From Pollenia angustigena (Eukaryota > Arthropoda > Insecta > Diptera > Polleniidae), in assembly GCA_930367215.1 (NCBI GenBank), contig OV884057.1, forward strand, positions 111,067,284 to 111,131,283: a stretch of 64,000 nt of DNA, written 5' to 3'. This document shows positions 9,116 to 20,912 of the stretch, one piece after another. The position numbers were made by a program, and so were the translations under genes. Positions within the stretch are counted from its first letter, which is position 1; every line of letters begins with the position of its first letter. Under the pieces are notes generated by a model. It had not been told where the DNA came from, searched no databases, and was given only the letters and a program-made list of their open reading frames with translations.

Positions 9116-10124
9116 AAATCTAGTTTACCGACGCAGCTCCAAATAAAAAAATGTACCTAGGTAGATAGAAAATTAAAAAATAAGAAGAAAAAATTAAATA
9201 AAAAAGTTGGCGGAAACGCTTAGTTTTCGAGTTATGGACGTTTTAAGTTTTTATATAAAAGTGTGATTTTCCACTACATTTTTATCTTTATATGGTCAAT
9301 ATTGGTATCATTTTAAAGCTTTTGACTTAGCGAAGCCGGTACTTACTATCCCAAAGAGGAGCAAATCCTTGCGCCCGGCCGAAGGCGGGCTATGCAGAGT
9401 AGCTTTACTTAGCGAAGCCGGTTCTTGCTATACCACAGAGGAGAAAATCCTTGCGCCCGGCCGAAGTCCGGCTATGCAGTGTAGTTTTACTTAGCGAAGC
9501 GGGTTCTTGCTATACCATAGATTAGAAAATCCTTGCGCCCGGCCGAAGGCCGGCTATTCAGAGAAGCTTTAGTTAGCGAACCCGGTATTTGTCATACCAA
9601 AGATGAGCAAATCATTGCGCCCGGCCGAAGGCCGGCTATGCAGATAAGCTTTACTAAGCGAAGCCGGTTTTTGCTATACCATAGAGGAGAAAATCCTTGC
9701 GCCCGGCCGAAGGTCGGCTATGCAGGAGTGTTTTCGTTTGCGACGCCCATGTTTATAATTTGATAACGTTTGTATTACACTTTTATTTAAATAAACTACA
9801 TACTTACCTGGTGCACTTCTGTAATATTTTGATGTAAAATGCAAAAAGAATGTAATGTGAGGTAAAGAGATAGTAATTTTCAAATAAATTTTGTATATCT
9901 AAAAAGATATGGTCAAAAGCTTTGAAATGATACCAATATTGGCCATATAACGATAAAAATGTAGTGGAAAATCGGACCTTTATATAAAAACTTAAAACGT
10001 CCATAACTTGAAAACTAAGCGTTTCCGCCAACTTTTTTATTTTATTTTTTCTTCTTATTTTTAAATTTTCTATAACCCTGGGTACTTTTTTTTTTATTTG
10101 GAGCTGCTTCGGTAAACTAGATTT
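9116..10124. mobile_element. Fold-back element 1 with 82-bp tandem array
   Basis: Inverted arms of about 211 bp (9116-9326 and 9912-10124) begin AAATCTAGTTTACCG and share CGCAGCTCCAAATAAAA close to the tips. Between them lie five 82-bp tandem units and about 175 bp of unique sequence. It starts 33 bp after the splice donor. A relative with the same arms is at 10508-11319. No TSD or coding region seen. Confidence 0.85.
9327..9736 (+). repeat. 82-bp tandem repeat array, five units
   Basis: Units start with TTAGCGAAGCCGG at 9327, 9409, 9491 and 9573, and with a TAAGCG variant at 9655, an exact period of 82 bp. Each contains CCTTGCGCCCGGCCGAAGG followed by CCGGCTATGCAG, an imperfect GC-rich palindrome that stands out in AT-rich DNA. 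The same unit recurs at 10861-11045 and 52228-52577. Confidence 0.95.
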
Positions 10125-10507
10125 GTTCCCATATTTTTTTCAATTAATTGTATTATTGAAAATCTGAAGGGAGGGAGGAGGATAGTTCATTTTGTTTTCA
10201 AATTTTGCACAGAAAGTCAAAAAATTTTGTTCCTAATTGCAATTTTCCAATTAAACTAAAAGAAGAAGCTAATGGTGTAAATTGGAGCTAAGGACCCTAA
10301 CAGTTACATATAAGAAAAGCCACAAAAAAATGATACCTATTTAAAAATGGTTGAATTGATAAATTATAGATAAAGGTTTTAATTTGCAATTATCATTTAA
10401 TATATTATTTTAGTTATCGTAACCAATTAAAGTAAAAAATATTTTTTTTTTTTGGTTATACATAAATATAGCTACTAGGTATAACTCCAACAAAAACATT
10501 TTGGAAC

Positions 10508-11319
10508 AAGTCCCGTTTACCAACGCAGCTCCAAATAAAAAAAAGTACATAGGGTAATAGAAAATCGAAAAATAAGAAGAAAAAATAAAATGGCAAAATT
10601 ATCGGAAACGCATAGTTTCCGAGTTATGGACGTCTGAAGTTTTCATATAAACTTGCGATTTCCCTCTACATTTCTGAACGTATATGGCCAATATTGGTAT
10701 TATTTGAAAGCATTTGAACAGATCTGGAAATGCAAAATTTATTAAAAACTTTTTAACTCTTTAGCTCCTAATACAGTTTTAACAAAATTTATATCAAAAT
10801 GTTACGGAAGTGCACTAGGTAATAAAAATGTAATTAAATAAACCCCAGCTTCTCTAAATAAAGCTTCTCTGCATAGCCGGCCTTCGGCCGGGCACAAGGA
10901 TTTTCTCCTCTATGGTATGACAAATACCGGCTTCGCTATCTAAAGCTTCTCTGCATAGACGGCCTTCGGCCGGGCGCAGGAATTTTCTCCTCTATGGTAT
11001 AACAAACACCGGCTTCGCTAAATAAAGCTTCTCCGCATAGCCGGCTCCTTAATGGATTAAAAATTTTTAAATAAAATGTTTATATCTACCTATCTAGAAA
11101 AATTTATTCAAAAGCTTTTAAATGATACCAATATTGGCTATATACGTTCAAAAATGTAGTGGGAAATCGCAGATTTATATGAAAACTTCAAAGGTCCATA
11201 ACTCTGAAACTATGCGTTTCCGAATATTTTGTCATTTTATTTTTTCTTCTTATTTTTCAATTTTATATAACCCTATGTTCTTTTTTTTTTATTTGGAGCT
11301 GCGTTGGTAAACTGGACTT
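10508..11319. mobile_element. Fold-back element 2 with 82-bp units
   Basis: Arms start AAGTCCCGTTTACCAACG and end CGTTGGTAAACTGGACTT, about 210 bp each, homologous to those of the element at 9116. Near the right arm are the same 82-bp units in reverse orientation, with AAGCTTCT at 10861, 10943 and 11025. The last unit is truncated. The gap 10125-10507 between the two elements holds nothing recognisable. Confidence 0.85.
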
Positions 11320-11440
11320 AAGCCAACATTTTTTACAATGGTTACAAATACCTATCAATTATAAAAAATAATAAAGTTTTTTGGTTACAAAAAACCATTA
11401 TAATAATAATTTACTGTTTTGGTTATCATGATAAATTATT

Positions 11441-11969
11441 AAGAGCTACTTTTTGGGTTAGAGATTAGCGATTAAATTAACTTTAATCTCCGTATTTACT
11501 TCTTGAGTTGTATTTTTTTAACTTTTTTTTGCTAGTTTAAGCGGCCAACGGTGGTGGTTTAAACCTAAACTTAAACTGTCAACATACATATGTTTAACAT
11601 AAAGAACTTGCAGAAATATAAACAAAAAATACATTTTAAAACATTGTTTATCACTTTTATATAATTTTTCCATTCTATATTTTTTCTGTAACATATTTTT
11701 TCTTTAAACGCAAAAAATTTCTACCTTGTAAACAATATTAAATTCGCGCATTTTCTTCTTCTTCTTTGAAAACATCCATATTAATTGATAAAAAGATGAT
11801 ATTTGCAAAAAAATGTTGCCATTTATTTGTGCTCAGTATGGTTGCGCTACATGGTTTAAGCCACCACCCAAAAATATCAAATTCAATTGATACTAGATTA
11901 ACTTAATTCTCAGATTAGCTAATTATAGAATAAAATTAACTTTAATCTCAAACCCAAAAAGTGGCTCTT
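11441..11969. mobile_element. MITE-like inverted-repeat element, AAGAGC ends
   Basis: AAGAGCTACTTTTTGGGTT at the left is matched by AACCCAAAAAGTGGCTCTT at the right, and both are followed inward by TTAATCTC blocks. Inside, a second pair of ends (GGTGGTGGTTTAAACC near 11552 and GGTTTAAGCCACCACC near 11853) indicates a nested element. The target duplication is ambiguous because the ends are TTA-rich. Confidence 0.65.
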
Positions 11970-12628
11970 AAGGTTTAAATTAGTAATGGTACAATATGTA
12001 TGTATATTTTTTTTTGAAAGATTCAATTAAGAAATTCATGTGATTAAAATCATTATTAAAATTACAATTCATTGTAGCCTTTACTTAGTTATTTGTCAAT
12101 AATATTTACTAAGTTCCTCGCCCATATTATGAAGAATTTATTACAAAAACTTTATTCAATTCTCTTTTGAAACTGCACTCGCGTTTATACCATAAAACTT
12201 ATGTTTAGAAGTATTTAGGCATTTTGTATGAGTTCTTCATTTTTACTTATTCCTTTTTAAGAACACAAAAACATCTTGTACACGAAACAATGTACACTTT
12301 TCCATACGTCCTTCCCTTCTTCTTTCTAATATTTGCTGGGACTAGTGGAATTATTGTGTATGGCAACCCAACTTAAGAGGAAAGTTGTCGAAAATATATT
12401 AAAAATGGCAAATGATGTCGATCCAAAATAATAATAAATATTTAGGCAGCCGTAAAGTTTTGGCTGCTCTGTAGAAAATAATAAAAAAATAATAATTAAT
12501 ATCTTTTTACATTGGCTCATAACTATTATGATCGATAAATATTTATTTCTCTTACAGATAACTATTACTAAAGATTTTTATTGTTTTTATTTAAGATAAT
12601 AATTTTTGTGAATATTTTCTTGAAACCT
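11970..12628. other. AT-rich intronic spacer
   Basis: Nothing recognised: no terminal repeats, no convincing frame, no RNA signal. Confidence 0.45.
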
Positions 12629-12701
12629 ATTAATTGTAGGGTTTAAAATGCTATCGGCATATTAGCAAAAGCAGCCAAATTTTACCTTTTTCATAATTAA
12701 A

Positions 12702-13547
12702 AACAAGTTAGAGTGCTATATTCGGCTGTGCCGAATCTTTGATAACCTCCACCGACAGTTCGAATGTTTTAGGAGTAATATCTGTATGATGTCTATGTCT
12801 ATGCGGTTTAGACCTATATAAAGTTATTGACCGACAATCAGAAAGTTTAACGCTTTTTTTTTTAGCAATTTTAAATAACTTGAGTAAAATATCATTTTTG
12901 TAACAGTTTAAGCTGAACTTTAATGATTTTCAGGAGGTCAATTTATATTGGAGCCGGGGTAAGCTATGAACCAATCATCCCAAAATTCTGCAGAGTGATT
13001 TTAGGTATTAAAAAACATTAATTTCAATACAGCGGTGCAATTAGTTTTAGCGTTTGCAGTGAGTTTCAGAAGGCTGCTAAAATGGGATCTAAGGTAAATT
13101 ATGGATAACATTTTTTTACGGTCTTAGGCGTACTAAACTGTTTTCCGGGAGTAGGATTTATATAGGGCCTAGGGTAAGTTATGGACCGATCTTCACAAAA
13201 TTTCACAGTGTCTTTTCTAGTTCAAAATAAATCATTATTATAAAATTATCAATTTTTTTTAGGTAGTGGTTTCACATTTTGATTCATAGCTCTTAACCTG
13301 CTGTACCGATTTTGCTGGATTTCAATCCCAAATTGCTTAGAATAACTGCAAGATATTTGACACTAAGTTTGTTTATTTCTTTTGAGTTTTTCGAAAGAGA
13401 GCGTGTTTTCAACAGGCGGACATGGCTAAATCGACTTAGAATTACTCAAGGACCCAGAATATATATACTTTATGGGGTCTGAGATGAATAATAAAAAAGT
13501 TTCACACGGAATGACAAACTTAGTATACCCTGGTGGAGGGTATAAAA
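12702..13547. repeat. Dispersed repeat, ACAAGTTAGAGTGC end
   Basis: It begins ACAAGTTAGAGTGCTATATT with the palindrome TTCGGCTGTGCCGAA, followed by CCTCCACCGACAGTTCG. The right end carries GGTGGAGGGTATAAAA. The left end recurs inverted at 42390-42465. It lies within the hAT-like element at a site that is continuous in the second copy, so it is an insertion. Class unknown. Confidence 0.65.
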
Positions 13548-14073
13548 AAATCAAAATTAAAAAGCCGACAAGTTCCACTGCTAAAAAAAGCCAGGCACTT
13601 TTCAAAAGCAGCAGCAAAATAAACACAAGAGTTTTGAAAAGTAACTTTTTAATGGGCACTGGCTTTTTCCAACTTTTGCTTTTTTAACAATAGCAAAAAT
13701 ATCTTATTTGATGGAACTCAAAAGTCAACGGCAATCACTTTTATGTTGTAGGAAAAAATATGTAGGAAAAAGAATGAAACAAACAGCCACCAAATCAAAA
13801 ACCAATTTTTGCTAAAAGCCGAAAAACAGGAGATAATAGCAGCACAAAAGGTTGCTAAAAGGCCCATGATTGCATAGAGACACTCGACGACGACAAGTGG
13901 AATTTTTTTACAAAACAACCAAAACAAGAATTTGTTTTTGTTTTCTATACAATTAAATAATAAAACCACTTTAAAAATTTTGTGCATTGCCTTGTTACAT
14001 TTTATATGAAAACCGAAAACAGTTTGTTTACAAAATTTAAGTATGTGCAAACATAGATACATACTTATTTGGG

Positions 14074-14150
14074 TAGGTTAGGTTAGGTTAAGAAGGGTTA
14101 TGCGCCCAAGGGCAAATGGACCAATATGGTTCATTGTGAATCCCTTCAAT
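14074..14150 (+). repeat. TTAGG-like triplet and ATTGGTCCA module
   Basis: AGGTTAGGTTAGGTTA is followed by a block containing GGACCAATATGGTTCATTGT. The reverse complement of that block resembles 44821-44845 (TCACAATGGACCATATTGGT). It could be the LINE 5' end or a SINE-like module. Three TTAGG units are too few to call telomeric. Confidence 0.4.
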
Positions 14151-14508
14151 TAAAAGAAAAAAGAAAAGACAGTAAAGAAAAGAAGTATGAGATGGATAGA
14201 ATCAAGAAAGATAGAAAGTTATAAGAAACAAGTCTGGCAACACTATGAGAGAGTGAACGTGTTTTTTGGCTGCGATCAACTAAATATTCTTTTTAATTAA
14301 ATCTATTCTATATAAAAATAAAAAAAGGCATAGAATTCATCTATACATTTGGTTTAATTTACCATTGTGGAAAATATAAATTTATTATAATATATTATAC
14401 CCACTTTGCAAAACTAATTTGAAACTGTGCGGGCTGTTCAACATAAAAGAAAGACAAGTATTAGTAGTATACATACAGAAGAAAAGAAGAAGTGCAAAAT
14501 TAACAATA

Positions 14509-15423
14509 ATGGCGCCTGCAGCCAAATGTGGAACCTGTAAGAAAAATATTACTAAATCTGATGCTGCTATTGAATGTGATTCTTGCAATATCTGGTTTCA
14601 TACTACGTGTGCTAATATTTCCGATGAGTTGTATGATGTCTTAGGGAACAACAACAACAACATAAGTTTTAATTGTTCGCATTGTATTGCCAATTCCAAC
14701 GCCAATGCTGATAACTCTATAATGCGGCAATTTATGGATGAATTAGATAAAAAAATTACGGCCAATTTTAATTCATTTACGGCTGAAATGCGGAACGAGC
14801 AACAAGGGTTAAAGGAACTTATTGAATCCTCAATTTTTAACATACGTTCTGATCTGTCATCATCCCTTAAGGAATTCCAAACAAATTTAGAGCAGTGCAA
14901 TACAAATATAAAAAGAGTTGAGTCGGACACTAAGGAGTGTATTTCAAGTCTGGAGATAGAAAATAATAAGATCCAACGTAGAATTAATCGTCCAGATATA
15001 ATTATTTCTGGTCTACCCTCTGGTATGACTGATTTGCTTGATCCTGTTCTGACAATTTGTAAGCATTATAATATAACTGCTGATGCTAGAGACATTATCC
15101 ACTGCTTATACATACAGCAGGGTAAATCCTTGCTAGTTAAATTGAATAATGTCAATACAAGGGATATGATAATGAAAGCCTATTTTAAAAATCCAAAGCT
15201 ACAGTTAAGGAATGTTATCGGTACTGAGATAGATGCAAGGGTTTATCTTAATGATAATCTTACTTCTGTTGGCATTAAGCTTCAAATGTTATGTCGTAAT
15301 TTACGTAAAAATAACAAGATAAGCTGGTTCCGGATTTTAAACAGGGATACACCCTTGGCTAAAGTTAAACTTCCTAATGGAACGGAAAAGGTACTGGATT
15401 TTCTGAAATGTTCTGAATTGTAA
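14509..15423 (+). CDS. LINE ORF1 protein with PHD-type zinc finger
   Basis: A frame of 304 residues from ATG at 14509. Residues 7-59 form a C4HC3 PHD pattern: CGTC (7-10), CDSC (23-26), WFHTTC (29-34) and CSHC (56-59). Residues about 70-150 are rich in charged and heptad-like positions, consistent with a coiled coil for trimer formation. The C-terminal half begins RPDIIISGLP, the RRM-like nucleic-acid-binding segment of LINE ORF1 proteins, and includes KSLLVKLNN and WFRILNRDTPLAKVKL. Such proteins package LINE RNA into a ribonucleoprotein. The frame has no stops although ORF2 of the same element is broken in several places. An upstream open stretch to 14419 lacks an ATG. Confidence 0.8.
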   Translation: MAPAAKCGTCKKNITKSDAAIECDSCNIWFHTTCANISDELYDVLGNNNNNISFNCSHCIANSNANADNSIMRQFMDELDKKITANFNSFTAEMRNEQQGLKELIESSIFNIRSDLSSSLKEFQTNLEQCNTNIKRVESDTKECISSLEIENNKIQRRINRPDIIISGLPSGMTDLLDPVLTICKHYNITADARDIIHCLYIQQGKSLLVKLNNVNTRDMIMKAYFKNPKLQLRNVIGTEIDARVYLNDNLTSVGIKLQMLCRNLRKNNKISWFRILNRDTPLAKVKLPNGTEKVLDFLKCSEL

Positions 15424-15579
15424 TACTTATACTGATTTGATTTGTTAATCACTTGTTCTTAAATTCTGCTATGATATTTTGTTTTTTTTTTTTTTGGATT
15501 TTTTGGAATAGCCTACATGTTATTGCTATTAATATAATGTAATGTAATGAATTCATCTACTTTATTAAATTTTGTATTA

Positions 15580-15700
15580 CAGTGGTATCTCGGTTTAACG
15601 AATTATATATTGTCAGGTCTTTAGTTATATCAACAAATTCGTGATATCCTAAGTTTTTCTTTTTAATACATTTTTATTAGTAAAACAACAACAACAATAA
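15580..15700 (+). mobile_element. Pogo-like element, left end only
   Basis: After TA at 15578-15579 comes CAGTGGTATCTCGGTTTAAC, the style of pogo/Tigger termini. No matching right end was found in the window, so this may be a truncated copy or a chance resemblance. It lies in the LINE between ORF1 and the fold-back. Confidence 0.35.
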
Positions 15701-16033
15701 TATTTTAATATACAAAGCATATTCGTTTATTTCTATTCATAACACAAACAAAAATAAATACTTCATATCATTTTCAATTAAAATTAATAACTTTACAGAA
15801 ACTTTGCAAAAATGAAAGTATTTTCTTTGGTTTCTTTGTAAGAAAGGAAATACTTCTCTTGACTCGTTGTTTTTCAGTAAAAACGCTCTTAAATAAAGTA
15901 AAATGTGTATAAAACAAATTTAATTTTTTTTTGTGAAAATATTTTTGTAAAATTCATTATATAGAGTACAAATTTACTGTTTGTTTGTAATATATGTGGG
16001 TAATTCCATGTCAAAACGACCAAGAGTGGGACA

Positions 16034-17087
16034 CGACCCCTTCCGATTTTAATGATATTTGGTGAGAAGGTTTCTTTCAAGGCCCATTGAAAAGGTCTGC
16101 TCAAGAAGCCTGATGATCATTGTTTTCGTTCTTTTGAGATTTTAAAAGTTGTTTACATACACGTTTTTTCCTTTTGCTTTGTATATGTGGTAGTAAGTTT
16201 CTGACAGCTTAAAAGAAAAAGTTTTTTGTTTTTGTACAAGTAAGCAGACCTGATAGATGGGCCTTGGTTTCTTTTATCTTATATGTATGAACGAAAAAAA
16301 ATTAAAAATTTTTTTTTTCAAAAGCTATGTCATATTCAAAATGTCATAATTTCGCCGAATTAGCCGAATGTGTTCAGCTCCTAGATGGGTCATATGTATG
16401 AACAACCCCACTTTATTATTTATTGCCGAATTTCAGTTTTTTTTTAGTTATTTCAATAAACTAAACCGTTTTTGAGTTACGCGAATTTATGCTGTGCAGC
16501 CTCTTACATTTTCGAAATAACGGTATATCTTGAAAACACGAGCTAACCTAAAAAAACTCTTAGCACCACTGGATTCAGCGTACCAAATTATGGTAAAATG
16601 ATAGGTGCGCGGCTGGTCTGTTTTTTGTAACTTGCACAGTGTACATATTGCTCAAAATTACAATATTAAAATTCAATTTTAATATTATTTTTTTTAAGGT
16701 TGCGAAAGGAAAAAAATCATATCTTAAAAAAGAAAAAAACACCTCCTTCAAAGTTTCAGAATTTTTAAAGAACAGTTTGAGGTATTATACAAAAAAAAAT
16801 CAGCATAATAAAAAAATAGGTTTTTGACTTAGTCCGTTTTTAAAATTTAACATTTTGCAGATATTACATTTGTCAAATAAATTTTTTTTTTTCAATATAT
16901 GTTTGTAGTTTTCGAGATATTGAAGAAATAAGCTCAACACATTCGGCTAATTCGGCGAAATTATGACATTTTGAATATGACATAACTTTTGAAAAATAAA
17001 TTTTTTAATTTTTTTTTCGTTCATATATGTACCTTATAAGATAAAAGGAACCTTCTCACCAAATTTCATTAAAATCGGAAGGGGTCG
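16034..17087. mobile_element. Inner fold-back element, CGACCCCTTCCG ends
   Basis: CGACCCCTTCCGATTTTAAT at the left is complemented at 17066-17087. The arms include matching blocks around GACATTTTGAATATGACAT and AATTCGGCGAAATTATGAC. The MITE at 16078-16266 interrupts the left arm; the right arm shows the uninterrupted sequence. Confidence 0.75.
16078..16266. mobile_element. MITE, CAAGGCCCATTGAA family (1)
   Basis: 189 bp with ends CAAGGCCCATTGAAAAGGTC and GACCTGATAGATGGGCCTTG, flanked by the perfect 8-bp TSD GTTTCTTT (16070-16077, 16267-16274). A longer relative with its own TSD is at 62249-62568. Confidence 0.93.
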
Positions 17088-17440
17088 CACAGTGCTTTGG
17101 CCCATAGACATAAATCAAAAAAAAAAAACAATTCTTATATTGTACTTAAAAATGTACAGATCGATAGATAACAAAATAATTAAAATGAATTTTGAAGAAT
17201 TTTTAAGATTTAACTCTTTTTGGCGGCGCTAGAGGGCGCCAAAGTTTGAGAATTTTTAGTAAAAATAGCCAAACAACTACTTGAGTTTTACATGCTTTAG
17301 GAAAACTGTTGTAAAACTGTTGTTTTTTAAAGCACGACATTGAAATTTTTTTCTGTAGTAGTTTACTATATTTAGAACTAACTAACTAAAAAAATTTTAT
17401 TGAATAATTTTCTCATAAGTGTTTTTTTATTGGTTTGAAT

Positions 17441-18615
17441 AATGCTTATTATTTACTTAAGCTCTAAAAATTTTCTAACTTTGATGGAATATTAAAAAAA
17501 AAAAAATACCGTCTATGGGTTTTTTTCTGATTTCGAATATTTAAACTGTTTTCTAATAACTCCAAGAAAAACAATTGAAAAAATTTTACCACAACTTGGA
17601 AAAAAAATTTTTTTTTTAAATGGCTATTTTCCTGATTTTTGCTCAAATTTTGATAGTTTTCAGGAGTTTAATAGACAATTAACTACAAATACTGTGAAAT
17701 ATGAATTCAAACTTATACCGTTCAATAAAAAACTACAAAAATCAAAATATGTATAAAAAATTTTTTGTGTTTGCCTGCATTTTACGGCATTAGAGGGCGC
17801 TGAAATCACAAATGCCCTTGGTTTCTTATTGTTTCAAGAAAATAATTGTAAAAAATTCATTTTCTGGATTACGAGATTAAAATTTTTCTGTAACACCTAA
17901 CTATATTCTAAACCAACTGTAAAAAAATTTTAGGGGAATTATGCTCCTATACATATTTTTTTAATGGTTTGAAAAATGCTTATTATTTACTTAAGCTCTA
18001 AAAATTTCCTAACTTTGATGGAATATTAAAAAAAAAAAAAAAATACCGTCTATGGGTTTTTTCTGATTTCGAATATTTAGACTGTTTTCTAATAACTACA
18101 AGAAAAACAATTGAAAAAATTTTACCACAACTTGGAAAAAAAATTTTTTTTTTAAATGGCTATTTTCCTGATTTTTGCTCAAATTTTGATAGTTTTCAGG
18201 AGTTTAATAGACAATTAACTACAAATACTGTGAAATATGAATTCAAACTTATACCGTTCAATAAAAAACTACAAAAATCAAAATATGTATAAAAATTTTT
18301 TTGTGTTTGCCTGCATTTTACGGCATTAGAGGGCGCTGAAATCACAAATGCCCTTGGTTTCTTATTGTTTCAAGAAAATAATTGTAAAAAATTCATTTTC
18401 TGGATTACGAGATTAAAATTTTTCTGTAACACCTAACTATATTCTAAACCAACTGTAAAAAAATTTTAGGGGAATTATGCTCCTATACATATTTTTTTAA
18501 TGGTTTGAAAAATGCTTATTATTTACTTAAGCTCTAAAAATTTCCTAACTTTGATGGAATATTAAAAAAAAAAAAAAAATACCGTCTATGGGTTTTTTCT
18601 GATTTCGAATATTTA
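17441..18615 (+). repeat. 535-bp tandem repeat, two full units plus part
   Basis: AATGCTTATTATTTACTTAA starts at 17441, 17975 and 18511, giving periods of 534 and 536 bp. The first two units are almost identical over their length, including TTAGAGGGCGCTGAAATCAC. The third is cut at 18615 by a MITE and resumes at 18956. A poly-A tract that varies in length marks each unit. Confidence 0.92.
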
Positions 18616-18955
18616 TGGCCATTTTCTCAATATATGGAAAAACTGTCTGTTACTTAATGTCAACATAAATTTATTGGACCAATAAACTCTCCGTTAATGA
18701 TTTTGGTTTTCTCAATATACCGACAAAAAACAAAGTTTTCAGCTGGCAACACCATTCAAAATACATGTAAAAGTTGGGAGTCAGCTGATAAAATTTATCT
18801 GTACGGCAAATAAAAGGAAAATAAATAATTGGCAGATGAGTGCCGGTTAGTTTTGCGATAAAATCCAAGCAAATGAGACATTGAGAAAACCAAATTTCTT
18901 TAATGTGCAGTTTTTCGTTGGGAAAAAAGATAATCGCCTAATGAGAAAATGGCCA
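18616..18955. mobile_element. PIF/Harbinger-like MITE, TGGCCATTTTCTCA family
   Basis: 340 bp with TIR TGGCCATTTTCTCA / TGAGAAAATGGCCA, flanked by TTA (18613-18615, 18956-18958). The preceding tandem unit has the empty site AATATTTAGACTG, so the insertion with a 3-bp duplication is proven inside the window. Confidence 0.95.
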
Positions 18956-19524
18956 TTAGACTGTTTTCTAATAACTACAAGAAAAAAAATTTAAAAAATT
19001 TTACCACAACTTGAAAAAAAATGTATTTAAAAAAATGCTATTTTCGTGATTTTCGCTCAAATTTTCATAGATTGAATTAGTTTAAAAAAAAATAAACTAG
19101 GAACATAACAAGAAATATTAAGGTATAAAAGTGGCTTTATGTAATTATAATGAAACGTAACTAATAACTAAAATAAATTTCAGGGTGCTTGTCCGAAGAA
19201 GCATTGGAAGCCAACCACAAAATCGTGAGAAAAACCAGACTTTCCCATAAAGATTTAATGACTCATTTAATACATTCCTCAGATCCGTTGTTATCTTCAA
19301 ACAGGAATACAATGACTAAAAAAAATATATTTTTTGAAGAAGTTTAGAAATATATACTGAGAGAAAATGTACCAGTTAAAGATGAATATTTTTTTGGAAG
19401 AATTCAGTACTGAAGATGATTTATTGTAATTAAAAAATATGAACATACATATGTAAATAATAAATAAATTAGTTTAAAGAAAATAAATTAGGAATATAAT
19501 AAGAAATAATTCCAAATAATTCAT

Positions 19525-20035
19525 TAGATCGGCTCAGAATCACTTTCTGAGTCGATCTAACGATGTCCGTCCGGCCGGCTGGCGGTCCATGCAACCTTGT
19601 GCATACAGATCGCAAATTCGGAGACAATTTGATGAAATTTGTCCCAGAGGCTCTGACTGGTACAAGGACCAAGCCTATTAAAAATTAAAAAAACGAATCG
19701 GTCCATAATTTTACAAAAGCCATCTTATTACATCGGCAAGATTAAATTTGGTCGAAACCAAACTAATTTTATTGCAATCAAAATCAGCTTATCAAATTGT
19801 ATTGGAATCTTTCTATTTTTGAGCATAGCTCCCATACAAATCATTCTCCCAAAAATAGCTTTTAATGCCAGCTTCCTTAAAAATATTAGTATTTACATAC
19901 AAATTGGCGACAATGACTTTTACGATAGCTACTATGTCATGACAAAATGTTGTCCAGGGAGTTCCAAATTAAACCATAGGTTCCATATAAACCCTCATCC
20001 AAAAAACTCATATACGGAGCTTAAGATATCTTAAC
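19525..20035. repeat. Dispersed repeat related to 5540 and 43080
   Basis: 19525-19680 matches the GATGTCCGTCCGGC repeat at 5540-5800. 19750-20000 matches 43100-43330 through blocks such as GCTCCCATACAAATCATTCT and CTATGTCATGACAAAATGTT. The two segments therefore belong to one longer, decayed family. Confidence 0.6.
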
Positions 20036-20912
20036 AATATTCGGGAGAAAGAACTTTTAAACGAATCTTAACCTCATAACATAATTTTGTTCTGGCGGAT
20101 CCATGATTGCCCATGGGTCCCAAATAGATTACACTCTAGGAAATTTGTTTGTAAATACTATACTATAGGGTATCACATGGTCGGGCTTGACTGATTATAC
20201 TTTCTTACTTGTTATTTTTGCAAGAGCATTTTAAGCGTTTTTAACTCATTTTTTATTAAATGATGTTTTTGTATTTTTCACATTAATAATCTGATTCTAC
20301 CAAAATTCGGCACACATATATATTTAACAAATATCAATTTCCATACCAAATTTTATTACGATTGGATAATTTTTGTAAGTGTTATAGCATTTTTAAGAAA
20401 AAGGATATATGGCAGGACCTTGAGTCCTTGTTCAGATTTAAATGAAAATTTGCACACACGTTGCTAGTTGTGTGTGTATTAGCCTGACCATTTTTTGTAG
20501 TTTTGTGGGCATTATTGAAGTTAAAATTACATTTTTCCATTTCAGGACACATCGGAGGTAGGCGTGTCCTTGAACCGATTTCTCCAAAAATTCATATTTT
20601 TTGTTAACTAAGCTATTTTATGCTAGTGTACGAAATTTCAAAAATTTCTAACAACTCCTTCTATTTATGTCCCTTCGTTATATGGGGACAAAGCACTGTG
20701 GGTCGTGTCCCAATCTTGGTCGTTTTGACATGGAAAGAGCTAAAAATTAATATTGTTTGAGATAATTATGTATAAATTATTATTTTGCAAATATTTCACT
20801 AGTCTATCATCCTTACGACTCCTACATACAGTTTCTTTTGTGTCTTATGACTTCTAATATAAATTTGGGCCCTATTATCAGTAGAGGTGATATTGAATGT
20901 GTTTTCTCTTAA

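Larger units (their letters stand above)
16004..20735. mobile_element. 4.7-kb fold-back element splitting the LINE
   Basis: TTCCATGTCAAAACGACCAA at 16004 is complemented at 20716-20735, and both ends continue through TGGGACACGACCC. On the left the arm then jumps, after the inner fold-back 16034-17087, to GCACAGTGCTTTGG, which matches the right arm's CAAAGCACTGTG. The interior holds a 535-bp tandem array and a dispersed repeat. No open frame of size. TSD not established. Confidence 0.7.

Noticed and set aside
13718..14062. Minus-strand frame of 114 codons
   Set aside because: Hydrophobic Phe/Ile-rich translation typical of AT-rich DNA. It overlaps the hAT-like repeat, and the homologous stretch at 61600-61810 does not keep the frame.
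14074..14090. Three TTAGG units suggesting telomeric repeat
   Set aside because: Only three units, embedded at the start of a LINE-like region; flies lack TTAGG telomeres and chance or transposon origin is more likely.
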